64,000 nt of DNA from Chionoecetes opilio. Its lineage: Eukaryota; Arthropoda; Malacostraca; Decapoda; Majidae. A program made the translations under genes and the position numbers. The notes below the pieces were generated by a model that was given only the letters and a program-made list of their open reading frames with translations, searched no databases and was not told the origin of the DNA. Below, piece by piece: positions 13,158 to 24,837 of this stretch; positions within the stretch are counted from its first letter, which is position 1; the number at the start of each line of letters is the position of its first letter. The stretch covers positions 318,040 through 382,039 of the forward strand of contig JACEEZ010020466.1 of assembly GCA_016584305.1 (NCBI GenBank), written 5' to 3'.

Positions 13158-13159
<2 letters not shown>

Positions 13160-13162
<3 letters not shown>

Positions 13163-13800
13163 TAAACACCCTTACGTCAGTCACACCACCTTAGGCAACA
13201 CACATATACATAATCCCTTCAGGGTGCAAAGGTGTTCATGCGAGGCACCTGGAGTACTAGGCAATACTTAGCGCCACAACCAACAATGAGAAACCTTAAC
13301 AATAGCCTAAGGAATAATGGTAATGATCAAAATACCATCCACCATAACTGAGTGCCAGGCCAGACGCTAATATGGAGCAGAAGTAACCATGCAAGGGTTG
13401 TTAGTAACCATTAATGACCATTACAAATTACAAGGGGCAGGAGGCGCCGCAGGGAGGGGGGTTAAGGGTCATTTCTAAGGGTTATCAGTATGCAGTACGT
13501 AGCCTTCACACGCAGCATTACTTGGGGCAGTATTAGGGAAGACAAAGCATATCTGGGAAGGCAAGGCAGTACCAGGAAGGCTTGAGTACCCGGGCAAGTG
13601 AAAGGGTAGCAAGGGCGTGAGGAGAAGTGATGGCCAGACGAACAAGGACTGACTGTAATGAAGAACGAGGTATGCCACGAATTATATCCTGGAGGAAGGG
13701 ACGTAGACAGTACGGGAAATAACTTTGTGATTATTGTGTTTGTTTCTTTATATTCTGATTCTTTCATGTGAGTTTACGGTGGTGACTTAAAAGATACCAG
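13160..13800. other. No gene seen
   Basis: Unique-looking sequence between the LINE tail and the GC-rich block. Short minus-strand open frames at 13462-13767 have no splice or homology support. Confidence 0.4.
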
Positions 13801-13971
13801 ATGCACTTATGTGTCGCTTTTAAATGCTACCTTATTATAATTTTTTTGCGCTGTGAAGGTTCGGTGGAAGTACTAGTTCGGTACTCTGTTTGGGTGAAGA
13901 GTAAGTCCGGGAAAGGTGCGCCAAGTGACTCGGGTACTGTGCTTCGCTCCACCTTAGGTAACAAACAGACT

Positions 13972-14754
13972 CTACTTGGAAGAATAGTTACGATTTGTAT
14001 TCCAGCCGCGGTTAATGGTAGGTAGCGCAGGTGTGATGAATGCGAGGGTGTGCGGCGAGGCCTGGGTGGCGGGGGCGTCGCCTGGCGGCAGGAAATAGGT
14101 GATGAATGAGCTGGATTGAAACCGTTCACAAGCAGAGCCATGTGAAGGAAGTGAGTCAAGAGATGCTTCAGAGGCGGGTGGTGATGAAGGCAGGTGGTGG
14201 TGAGGGGCAAGGCGTCCTGGCCCGGCAGGGAGGTGGGGGGCGGGAGGGGCAGCTTGCCGGGTCTGGCGGGTGCGGGTGACCACGTAACGGTCTAGTGCGG
14301 GGTCGGCGGGCAGATGGCGGTGGTGAGGCGGGACGGCCGCGGCCCGCAGCTCCGCCTCCCGCTTCAGTCGTGCCCGAGACACCAGCCCGTTTGGGTTAAC
14401 TCCCGCGTCAGGACCGCCCACTCTCGCCCTCTCAATGGTTCCCGGCACTCAGGCTTCTTGTTGTCCTTGTGGTGTCCGATAAGACCGTGGCCACCCGCTT
14501 GCCAAAACTCCCAACTAATATTATAGTTCGTCTGCCTGTAGGGCGGCGGCCTTCCTGCCCCGGGTCCCTCGTAACTATACAGTGATGGTCCCTCGGAGGA
14601 GGCGCCGCAGGGGCTTGTCCCGACGTGGCAGTCGACAGTGTCGAACAAGTGGCCGGTCAAGCCCAGGATGCCGTGGGAAGTGATGGGCTGTAGCAGACGC
14701 CTGGCGGGCGTGAGTGTTGGGGGGGCGTGTGGCGCACGTACTTCACCCTCGGGG
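13972..14754 (-). CDS. Candidate coding exon or broken gene in a GC-rich block
   Basis: Not recognised. On the minus strand an open frame starts after a stop at about 14755 and reads IIPEGEVRAPHAPP, then HGILGLTGHLFDTVDCHVG and NYNISWEFWQAGGHGLIGHH. Near 14440 the protein-like reading moves to another frame (VPGTIERARVGGPDAGVNPN, then SRARLKREAELRA) and stays open to 13972 as a Pro/Ala/His-rich tail. GC content and codon choice differ sharply from the AT-rich flanks. No good start codon, acceptor or donor was found. The frame change could be a sequencing indel, a missed intron or decay. A non-coding CpG-rich region is the main alternative. Confidence 0.3.
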
Positions 14755-14823
14755 ATTATCTACCATCACACCACACCTCCGTTCCCTGCCACCAACATTT
14801 AAGTTTATATTTACTCCCCTCGC

Positions 14824-15300
14824 CTAAACTCTCAACCAGCTTTGTAAGTATATCCTGCTGTACCTTACTGTAATATTAGTCTTCTGGGTATCTTCTGTGC
14901 CATTCTCACAAACATTACAAAGGACGCTCCGTGAGGCCGAGAAGGTACAATTGTTGTGGACAATAAGTGTGTTGCAAGACCGGGGTAATGGACCGGGAGA
15001 TTTCAACGCCGCCCAGGGAGGAAGCCAGGCGGCCTTTGAGGTCGCGGCCCGCGTGGGAACCTGCAACCCCGCCCGCCCCGCCACCCACATTATTCTAGTC
15101 ACCGGCGGGAGTCTATGCGGTTTCATCCATTCCCTCAGGTTGTGGTGTGTGGCGCCAAGTGCAGTAAGGCAGTGGTGGTGGGTCGTGTTGGAGCAGGTGC
15201 GGCGCCGCGACCCGCTTTCTCCCACCACTAGTTTCCATTTACTTTTCACTGGAGCGAGATTAACACAGTTCTTTTTGAGGGCGATAACAATGTAAACCTA
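14824..15300. other. GC-rich block with overlapping open frames
   Basis: Both strands are open: 14897-15295 on + and 15249-14824 on -. Composition matches the adjacent candidate at 13972-14754, so the two may belong to one locus. The minus frame has Cys and Asn-X-Thr sites (HNNCTF, ENGTED). No convincing splice sites were found and the coding strand cannot be decided. Confidence 0.3.
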
Positions 15301-15835
15301 CAACACCGTAACATAATGGTGATTGTCTTATAGGCCAAAGTGCACTGTCTTCGTCCACCGGACATCCCTGTCTTCACTTCAGTAATAATCACTGCTCTTG
15401 TCAGACGAAATTATACCTTTGTGCAAAAACATCAGCTTTGGCCGATTGATAATCTTTTACTTTATTTTTCACGATCAGAAAGAATTGAAAGTGGCAATTT
15501 TTTTAGTGACTGTCATCACCGGAAAAACTGGATTAGACTGTTGACTCAACCTTTCCAGTATTGTGTTGTGAAATAGCTAAAATAATTATATTAACGCCTG
15601 CAAGAACAACTAACCAGAACCAAATCGCCAGTAAAAAGACAACGCTGTGAGAAATAGATCTTTTAATTCTTTCAACTAGATCAAAAGATCGCGGCTTCCT
15701 CTAACAAATTCAGTCACGTTGTTGCCTTGTTATATAGGAGAGCACTAACTATTTAGCATTATGGCAAATCTATAAAGAGGACTTAATCACCGGCAGCCCC
15801 GTTTTTCTATTATTAAGCACACAGATGGTTTAAAA

Positions 15836-16132
15836 CAGTGGTTCCCAACCTTTTTTCTGTTTCCCCCTTCAACCAGTTCAACCATCCGGATTTCCCCCTT
15901 CATGTGAAAAAAAGTAGCCAAAACACAATTTACTTGCTTAATAACACAAGTATATAGACTATCTTCTACAGTATATCTATATATACTTTACGAAAAGTCA
16001 ATAGCCGTATTCTGACCATTTTTTTTCTGTTGACTAAATGCTAGTTATTTAGATGTCCCTCAGGATAAATTTCCCCCATAGAATCTTGAAATTTCCCCCA
16101 TTTGGAAATTTCCCCCGGGTTGGGAAATACTG
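15836..16132. mobile_element. Non-autonomous hAT-like element (297 bp)
   Basis: Termini CAGTGGTTCCCAACC and GGTTGGGAAATACTG are inverted repeats of a classic hAT type. They are flanked by a perfect 8 bp direct repeat GTTTAAAA (15828-15835 and 16133-16140), the hAT target duplication length. The interior has no coding capacity, and TTTCCCCC blocks near both ends extend the symmetry. Confidence 0.9.
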
Positions 16133-16279
16133 GTTTAAAAGGTAGATAAGTTAAGACCAAAAAAAATTAATGTCCGGACGCGCCCTTAGTTGTGCTGCCG
16201 CGGTTACCCATGTACTCTAAATTCCTTCTCTCATTCTTTTCCTCTTCCTCCTCTAACCTCCTCCACCACCACACCCAGT

Positions 16280-16378
16280 AAGTACCGCCGCCTCCAGGCC
16301 AGAATCCGCGCCACCTCATCACGTCCCGGCCCCTCGCTCCCTCACAAGGCCAGAAGCTCTTCCCTCCGCCCCTTCAGG
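16280..16378 (+). CDS. Isolated candidate exon
   Basis: A long pyrimidine tract ending CCACCACCACACCCAG precedes an open stretch reading KYRRLQARIRATSS and then RPGPSLPHKARSSSLRPF, ending at a weak donor CAG|GTTATC. Basic and Ser/Pro-rich. No partner exons were found, so the call rests on the acceptor and composition only. Confidence 0.2.
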
Positions 16379-16479
16379 TTATCACGCTTCCCTGTCACGC
16401 TTACACTCCCACACTCTTTTAATACTTCCTCACTTCTCTACAAGTTTTCATTTTCGTCCTCACACTTTTAATACTTCCT

Positions 16480-17425
16480 CACTTCTCTTCATCTACAAGT
16501 TTTCTTTTTCGTCCTCACACTTTTAATACTTCCTCATTTAAGTCCATTTCGTCATTTTTTCTTTATCCCATTTGTTCATTGTTCAATTTTATTTGCTCTT
16601 TTCTCCTACGTCATTTTGTTCTTATTTTTATTTTATTTGTTTTCACCCTTTTTGTGCTCTATTTTTGTTTTCTATAATTTCTCCACTATCTTATACTCTT
16701 AGAAAAGAAGGATAGAAAAAGGGTATTTGTAGTGATGAAATACTGCTACCCTTACAAATATACCCTTTCGGATCGACGCAAATATACCCTTTAACCAACC
16801 CTCGTCTAAAAAGGGTAGATTAAGGGTATAATCGGCAGCATCTACCCTCCAGCCTGGACATAGGGTTTAAAAAGGGTAGTGATGGTGCGATGTAACAATT
16901 CGACCCTTAATATACCCCTTATTTCTGTTGTACGCCATGAAATATTCGTCCCGTAGATCCTATATTTCAATACTCTGGCCAATTTTTCGCTTTCCACAAT
17001 ATTTTGGTCCTATGGTGTTCATGGACATTTTTTTATTAGCTTCAATTTGCCAAATTTCTGAAAATTATATACTTTAGTTTTACTACGTGGCTTTTTTTCT
17101 CAGTCAACGAAACATATTTGGTTGTTTTCCGCGTTGCTGCTGCAGACGAAGTAAGCGTTATAGCTCACAGTAGGATGTAGTAAGCGTCTCGCGAACTACT
17201 ACCAGATTATATACACATTTATACACACCAGTGGATGAGTTAGCACGGAACCACACATTTTTATAAAAAATATTCCTGTGATCTATTTCAACTTTAGTCG
17301 AATAAACGTACATTACCGATCACCCTTCCGAGAAACAGCGAAGAAAAGTGAAGACCTTACATCGGTGAGGTGGGTGGGGGTGGAATGGCTACTTTAAACG
17401 TTGACTTGAAGGTATGACCACGAGT
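16480..17425. other. AT-rich, with a cluster of GGGTA/TACCC motifs
   Basis: Between 16700 and 16915 the motifs AAAAAGGGTA and TACCCTTT recur on both strands, which hints at a small decayed palindromic element without clear ends. No gene seen. Confidence 0.35.
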
Positions 17426-17428
17426 GCC

Positions 17429-17912
17429 TTAACCCCTTCACGCCCAGATCTTCACGCCCTTCGCTAAATACAATAGTCATATTATTAGCCATAAAATTAC
17501 GAAAAAGTACTAAATATACCAAATTAGCAAATGGACAAGCATTTCAAACGGGTAAATCTGAGGCCATACGCTATGCTGCGCGTGGCCATCGGTGCTCATC
17601 TCAGTGTCATTAGCCCTTTGAGCTGTGGTGGGTGAGGACCCGGGACACAGGAATAGTGTAACATCCGGGTTACCACCTTCCCCCAGGTTTCCCCAGTTAC
17701 CCATTTATCAACCCCGAAAGGGAGGAAGACTAGCTGGGTTTGGCTGGTCACCGACTTGCCCTGGACCGGATTCGAACCAGGGCCCGCAGATTCGTAGCCA
17801 GGCACGCTAGCCACTACACCACGGAGAAGGAATATCTATAAAATGTCGCTGTTAATTAAACCGTCGAATGGTGGTTATATTACAATGATAATTACGTTCT
17901 GGGGAGTTCAAA
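17429..17912 (+). mobile_element. TTAA-flanked MITE, copy 3, split by a SINE
   Basis: The left end is TTAA (17429-17432) plus CCCCTTCACGCCCAGATC. The family sequence stops at about 17548, resumes at about 17830 (AATATCTATAAAATG) and decays at about 17912 without a clean right TTAA. The interruption is the SINE at 17548-17826. Confidence 0.75.
17548..17826 (-). mobile_element. tRNA-derived SINE (family B)
   Basis: On the minus strand the 5' end has A-box-like TGGTGTAGTGGCTAGCGTG and B-box GGTTCGAATCC, followed by about 220 bp of body. A second copy in the same orientation lies at 39853-40135. It is inserted in MITE copy 3. Length, body and lack of a cloverleaf rule out a tRNA gene. Confidence 0.8.
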
Positions 17913-18344
17913 TGATCAAAAGGAAGCAATGGTTGAAGAGAGGAAAGGGAAATGGCTGTCTTTTCTCATCCGGTGTCCGTTAAGCAGACTGATTATTTTT
18001 CAATTTGTTCATTGTAACCCAACGTAAATTTAATCAATGCCCCGATTTTTAGTGTTACCAGTTTTGTTTTCATTTCAATGTTATATTCATTATTATTCAA
18101 TGTCCACATTCATGAGTTCATATTTATTCACTAAAAGCATTCGTGTTCTAATACCTTACATGTTCTATCTGCTACTTGTGTATGCATTGCTTTTCAAGAT
18201 CATCGATTTGAACTGCGTGGATGGTTATTTTGCCTCGGAGCAGTTAGCAACTCTCTCCGCGACCGCCACTTCCTTCCCACCACTCACTACTTGTTCCCAC
18301 GGCTATAAAGGATTCCCAAACATCAAAAGAAATTGTCCTATTGA

Positions 18345-18356
18345 AATTCACACACA

Positions 18357-18405
<49 letters not shown>

Positions 18406-18432
18406 ACACACTCACACACACACACACACACG
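18345..18432 (+). repeat. (CA)n microsatellite
   Basis: CA dinucleotides with CTCA interruptions. Confidence 0.95.
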
Positions 18433-18504
18433 CTATATATCTTTCTCCAAACATTCTTGTACAATTTATATGCACCCATACGCACTCTACACACACACTC
18501 ACAC

Positions 18505-18770
18505 TGCACGTGTGGTAAAGTGGTAATGTCTGTCACTAGAGTAACTAGGCGGCACGTTTATTCCAGCTAGGCTCACTGCTGGAGCTCTTCCCTGGAAACG
18601 CTGACAGTTACTGTCCCCCTCAAGCAAGTGAATAGGGTGTGGTGTGTGAGGTCCCAGCTTTACACAAAGGTCGGTCTCTATGAGCTCTAAGCTCTTTCCG
18701 GGATAAATGCTGGTGGTCGCGTGCGTGATCAGGCGTTGGTCAATTATATGCACACGCACGCACACGTACG
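18505..18770 (+). mobile_element. SINE (family A) copy
   Basis: It begins GTGTGGTAAAGTGGTAATGTC and carries the family body: TGAGGTCCCAGC, GAGCTCTAAGCTC, then a CA-rich tail. Related copies are at 20745, 27602 and 30635. The start resembles a pol III A box but the B box is degraded. Confidence 0.65.
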
Positions 18771-18899
18771 CACATAAGCACATTACAAACATTTGAACAC
18801 ACAAAAACCTCGCTGCCCTCCTCCCTTTCAGCAGGTTGGTAATAACGTCCCTGTGCTCAACCATCTCAATTACTTCACACAGTTAGCGGCGAGCGGCTA

Positions 18900-20640
18900 G
18901 GCTATACATGGACTGCAGTAATTAGCGCGCAACAAAAAAAAGATAATTACATAAATACTCCCTTTCCCTTCCACCTCATTAAGGTTTTTTTCTTTGTACG
19001 CCGAACTCCCTCCCTGACAGTTAGTCTTATCCTTGCATTGTACTTTTGTTCCTCTTCTAGTCACTCATACTACCATCAACAACGGAGTAGTTTCTTACAG
19101 TAATACCTTGCGTGTATGTAGTGTAACGGTTTTGTTTTATTAATTTTTGGTCTCGGAAATATCATAATTAATTATTAGTGTTATTTTATTATGCGCTGCT
19201 ATTTTTTTTACGGTTATTTCTTTTCAATCTCTTCTCAGTTTTGTTTTAGTTAGGAACACTAGTTCTAGACGAGACTAGAATTTTCTAGTAACTCTAACAT
19301 GTTTTTTCCTATCCTACATTAGCGCTTTGGATTTTGAATGTATTTTCATGCACGCTTAGTTAAGTTATACAGTTATCTCTTTTCATAAACTAAATTGCTG
19401 AGTAAGGAAACACTCAATGAAGCAGATTCACTATAGATTTGCCTATACCACTTTCTTAGAAGTAAAAATATTTCCACAAAGAGAAGGAATATATATATAT
19501 TGATACATAGTTTCTAGATACATTTTTTTTTCGACTTAGGGATCCGGCGTACAATTCCGCCCCAGTGTTACCCTTCTTGGCCTTGCGGTCCATTGTTGTT
19601 CCGCACTCCTCCCCGACACTTTCTCACGCCCTCCGCTCTTCTAACCCCTCCTAACCCATAGCAATACCGCGGCTTCTGACATCACCAAACTTCCCTCTCC
19701 TCGAAACTTCATTCTCCTCAAAACGTTATTCTCCTCGAAATTTCCTTTTCCTCGAAACTTCCTCCTCTTAGAAACTTCATTTTCTAAGTAGGCACACTAC
19801 AAGCTATTCTAGACTACCTTCTATTTTCTAAACTTCACACTTTAAAGCACACTTATCATTGTTTATCATTCATATTTTTTTGTCAAGGATGCTACCCGGT
19901 TCCCTGCGCCAAATTATTCATTGTCTAGACTAGTCCCTTCAAAATGTTAATCATAATATGCCTTGCCTTGCCTTGCCATACGTTATCTTTCTCATATATT
20001 TTTAGACCATTTATTTTGTGTTTATTTAGTTTTAATGTAGCTGTGATATATTTACGCGATATCGCAACTCAAGGAATTGGAAATCTCTGGGAATTCTTCA
20101 TTGCTATTTGATCATTTAATAAATAATCCTCATTTTGTTCGCTTTCGGTAGTCAACAACAACCACAGAAAAACTATTCACTTGATTAGTATGTTCTTTAG
20201 AGCTTCTGTTATTCACGTCTCATTTCACACTATTTTCCTGTCGAGACAACACACTTAACTGCCGTCAACTTTTCAATCCAAAGTTAATTTTTTTTTTTTT
20301 TACACAAATTGATTTACGCCTCTCCTGCCAGAATCAATGTCAAGCGACCTTTCCTTATAGACACACTAGTGTAGAAACATACATCAATTAGTGTATGTAT
20401 GGCACTTAGTTATGTACCACCCCGGCTGCCGCTAGTAAACAAAGATTCAGTGTGTCTAGCGCCGCAGCTGCCATTGCCGCCCTGTGTGAAGGGGTCGCGC
20501 AGCGTTGTCTCCCGCTGTGGACTGTCAGGTGACTTCAGGGCCATTTAGGCTTTGAAGACGCGGCGGTAACTTGTGATATATAACCTCCGTGTGAGAAGCT
20601 GTCGTGTCTACATTGATATGCTGATATGCTTACATTGAAT
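18900..20640. other. AT-rich sequence without supported genes
   Basis: Contains a degenerate CTCGAAACTTCATTCTCCTC repeat at about 19695-19790. No exon or element termini could be supported over this 1.7 kb. Confidence 0.4.
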
Positions 20641-20689
20641 TATTAAACCTCGTCGATAATTGATACTAATGACCTAGTTTTTTTGTTTA

Positions 20690-20693
<4 letters not shown>

Positions 20694-20750
<57 letters not shown>

Positions 20751-20870
20751 TGTGTGAGGTCCCAGCATTACCCTAGGATCGGTAATAATGAGCTCAAAGC
20801 TCACTCCGGCAAGGTGAAACTGGCGATCGCGAGTCAGACTCGCGGGACAAGACAATGGGTGTATGACACA
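20694..20870 (+). mobile_element. (CA)n tract followed by truncated SINE (family A)
   Basis: (CA)n at 20694-20748 runs straight into TGAGGTCCCAGCATTACCC, GAGCTCAAAGCTC and GGCGATCGCGAGTC, the 3' body of the family at 27602. The tRNA-like head is missing. Confidence 0.7.
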
Positions 20871-21197
20871 CACACACTAAGCGAGCAAATAGTGTGCGTG
20901 TACGTGTGTATGTTAGCAAGCATTATACCCTGATTTAAACGTTATTCCAAGTCAGATAGTTGCTTCCTTTCGCCCCAAGCCAACTGCAGGGAAGGGGAAA
21001 GATGGGAAAGTGCCACCCTCGCCCCTTGACGATGGAGGGGCGGAGGGAAAGTCTTGGCGGAAGATTATTGGCGGTCCAAGTGAGAAAAGGAAACTTGTGT
21101 TCGCTTTACTGTTCTGCTTCGTTTCTGCCTTTTTTATTTTTTTATCCTACAATAATTTATTTTAAGTCTTCAGTATTCACCACATGCCGATCCGCAT

Positions 21198-21334
<137 letters not shown>

Positions 21335-21767
21335 TGTGTTAACCATCATGTGATATTTCCTTTTCTTTACACTTGAATAAGTCTTATTCAAAGCCCACGT
21401 TAATTTCGACCTTCTGTAACCTTATATCTTCGTCACACTTTTTTTTGTCACTCTGGCTGGCCTACGAACGCAAGACAATGAGCCGCATTTAGATCGTAAG
21501 GAAAGAAACTTACAAAAGGTGTTCAGACAGAGTAACACAAGAAGAAAAACAACAGGAGTGAAAGTAAAGATCGCTTAGTGATAGTTAACATGGTCGGGTG
21601 ATCACATTTGAAAGTAGTTTAATTGTACAAGTGAGCGCAGATAAAGTAAAGCTTACGAGAGGTGAACTACTGTATGTGTAAACAAGAAACTACCTGTATC
21701 TGATACAAGAGAACAAAAATAAGTAGTTTTATATGTACTAGGTAATAAGAGCGAAGTGTTGACACTC

Positions 21768-21977
21768 TTAACCCCTTCACGCCCAGATCTTAACCTTTGC
21801 TATAAAAAATAGTCTGTTAGCCATTAAATTACGAAAACTAACTGAATATACCAAATTAGTTAGTGGGCAAGGATACTAAACAGGTCATATCTATAAAATG
21901 TTGCTTATGTTCACTAAAAATCGTTTAATGGTACCCAAATTACAATGGAAATTACGTTCTGGGCCTCAAGGGGTTAA
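21768..21977 (+). mobile_element. TTAA-flanked MITE, copy 4
   Basis: TTAA at 21768-21771 and 21974-21977, with CCCCTTCACGCCCAGATC and GGGCCTCAAGGGG ends. Full-length, about 202 bp without the TTAAs, non-coding. Confidence 0.9.
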
Positions 21978-22364
21978 TGTTGTAAGTGTATCAAGGTGTC
22001 GTTAAGGTGCAGTTAACAGGTCTTAATGTGACCTGTTAACTGATACAAGAGAAAATAAATAAGTTTTTTTTATATTTAGGTGACAAGAGCGAAGTTTTAC
22101 ACGTTCACTCTTTATGTTGGATGTGATTAAGGTCCTTGCATTGTGACGTGAAAGATACAAATAGTCTGCCGTGAAGAAAACTAGTGTCTCCCTCCAGTCC
22201 AAACAACCAATCCCAGTCGACTACAGTGAAAAAAAGTCCGTAAATCACCTAGTCTAGATCCTCATCGCTAGTGACGGTTATATTGTGTTATTGTCTATAT
22301 TGTGTGATATTTGATTGTCATCTAAAATTACTGAACATCCATAGAATGTATTTTTTTTAGAGTT

Positions 22365-22576
22365 TTAACCCCTTAAGACCCATAACGTAATTTCCATTGT
22401 AATTTGGGTAACATTAGACGATTTTTAGTGACTATAAGCAATATTTTATAGCTATGACCTGTTTAGTATCCTTGTCCACTAACTAATGTGGTATATTAAG
22501 GGACTTTTCTTAATTTTATGGCTCGACAACATGCATTTTTTATAGCAAGGGAAAGATCCGGGTGTGAAGGGGTTAA
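22365..22576 (-). mobile_element. TTAA-flanked MITE, copy 5 (inverted)
   Basis: Same family in reverse: TTAA (22365-22368), CCCCTTAAGACCC, then AAAGATCCGGGTGTGAAGGGG and TTAA (22573-22576). It lies 387 bp from copy 4 in opposite orientation. Confidence 0.9.
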
Positions 22577-22862
22577 CCACAAGACCAACAATAAGAATCA
22601 GCACGTTTACATCGCATCGCATCGTTCTGCAACACTCAAGACCCGACCAAGATCCAACAATAATATCTCGCCACGACCCATCGCTGGCGCTGATTTTTTC
22701 TTTGGTTATCTAGCTGTATGAGAGCATTCGACGTCATAAAGCTAGGTTACCAAAGTTAATAACAGCACCTCTTCTGCTAGTCACTCAGCCACCCATCAAC
22801 ACCACCACCACCACCTGTATCCGGAGACCAGCGTTATCTTCTACCCTCTCGCTATCTACAAC

Positions 22863-23364
22863 CAGAGCTGGACACTAAATACATTGAATGTATTTAAATA
22901 CTAAATACATGGGAGAAATTATTTAAATATTAAATACTAAATAAATCAATTTTATTTAAATACATTTGTAAATACATTTTAATTACTCACAAATTCTAAC
23001 ATGTCCGAAAAAAATGGATTTCCTTAAGATTTCCTTAGATTTTGGGTTTCCTTAGATATTTCCTAATCAGGCCTAAATTTCCTTCAAATCTGGACATTTC
23101 CTTGCAAGTAGCAACCCTGGTTCACTGTAACATCAGGGTTGCCAGATAGTGGGGCGGGTTTATGGCCAAATTTACTGACCCAAAAGTATTTAGATTTTTG
23201 TATAAAATTTATTTAAATAAAATGTATTTAAATACTCATAAAAGTATTTAAATACTGTATTTAAATACATGACAACCAATGTATTTATAAATACATTTAT
23301 AAATACACAAATTTATTTAAATACGTATTTAAATACAAATTTATTTAAATACTGCCCAGCTCTG
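22863..23364. mobile_element. Non-autonomous hAT-like element (502 bp)
   Basis: Ends CAGAGCTGGACACTAAATAC and AAATACTGCCCAGCTCTG, flanked by a perfect 8 bp duplication TCTACAAC (22855-22862 and 23365-23372). Subterminal regions are packed with ATTTAAATAC motifs on both sides, which could be transposase-binding repeats. No coding capacity. Confidence 0.9.
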
Positions 23365-23412
23365 TCTACAACCTGGGGACTGAGGAGCTAAGGACTATGA
23401 AGAGCCTCCTGT

Positions 23413-23800
23413 TCGACCTGCCCTGACCACGCCCCCTTTCCCCTACTGCGCCCTGACCACGCCCCCTTTCCCCTTCTGCGCCCTTACCACGCCCCCTTTC
23501 CCCTACTGCGCCCTGACCACGCCCCCTTTCCCCTACTGCGCCCTGACCACGCCCCCTTTCCCCTACTGCGCCCTGACCACGCCCCCTTTCCCCTACTGCG
23601 CCCTGACCACGCCCCCTTTCCCCTACTGCGCCCTGACCACCGCCCCCTTTCCCCTACTGCGCCCTGACCACGCCCCCTTTCCCCTACTGCGCCCTGTACC
23701 ACGCCCCCTTTCCCCTACTGCGCCCTGACCACGCCCCCTTTCCCCTTCTGCGCCCTGACCACGCCCCCTTTCCCCTACTGCGCCCCCTTTCCCCTTCTGC
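23413..23800 (+). repeat. 30 bp GC-rich minisatellite, about 13 units
   Basis: The unit is CCCTGACCACGCCCCCTTTC followed by CCCTACTGCG. Each unit carries CCACGCCCCC, which resembles an Sp1/KLF-type GC box. The minus strand has runs of four to five G. The 72-residue open frame is a repeat artefact. Confidence 0.92.
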
Positions 23801-24081
23801 GACTAATGCCTTATGCCTGAGATAATGATAATATTAAGTATTTTTCTTATGATGCTTGGATTACTATGATTATGATTACTTGAAACACTATGATTACTTC
23901 TTATGATACTCTTATAGATCTTAGTTTCTTTTTGTTTTTATTTTGTTCTAATATTTTTCTTATGGTGCTTCGGATAGTTGGTTGTCGTAGTTTACATTCC
24001 AGCATACCACTTAGTAATAATTATTAGAAACATCTTTGTATTCAGAGATGGTTCACAAAGGATATGTGAAATTTACGCAGA

Positions 24082-24098
24082 CACACACACACGCACGC

Positions 24099-24171
<73 letters not shown>
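24082..24171 (+). repeat. (CA)n microsatellite
   Basis: CA tract with two early CG interruptions. Confidence 0.95.
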
Positions 24172-24173
<2 letters not shown>

Positions 24174-24440
24174 ACTTTCCTGTACGTATGTTACTTTAGG
24201 TAGTTTCTTTTTAATACTATGGACGGACATCGCGGTCTTCTTTCCAGCTGGTAAACATAATCATACCCCTTATGAGAGTTTTTTTGTGACTAATGCAAAG
24301 TATTCTTGGATGTGATTATAGCAACAAAAGTTTTTTCAACCAATTCACGGACACAGACTATCTTATTTAACAGTTATCTAATATCATGGATGGATTTGGT
24401 CTTCTGTATTCCAGCTGTTATATATTACTTATCACTTTCA

Positions 24441-24560
24441 TATTTATTTTTTTACTTCACAAGGGACTGGCTATTAGCTAAGGAAAAAAAAAGTAACAAA
24501 AAGCCCGCTATCTGCCAGTCCCTATAAAGTAGACAGTAAGAGATTGTAGAAAGAAGGATG
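24441..24560 (-). mobile_element. LINE family 1 3' tail (minus)
   Basis: Reading the minus strand: GACTGGCAGATAGCGGGCTT, poly-T-interrupted body, then CCAGTCCCTTGTGAAG. It matches the last about 110 bp of the LINE at 12340-13157. 5'-truncated. Confidence 0.75.
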
Positions 24561-24837
24561 GGCCAATTTAGTTATGGTAATATTTGCAAAGTATTGATAC
24601 AAGCTATACATCACAATGGAGAATTTAACATATTTACATACACAATCTCTAACTAAACGTCATAAGTCCATTAGCTTCAAAATCCATATGTAAATCAGTG
24701 CTTGATATTTACATTACAATGACTAGAATGTAATAAAAAAATAAGAGAATTGTCTACTATACTCATGCTTTCCTATTGTTATGTTAACGGTAAGTATATC
24801 TAAATAAACTAATTTTATAGTCACATTTTGTTTCTTT

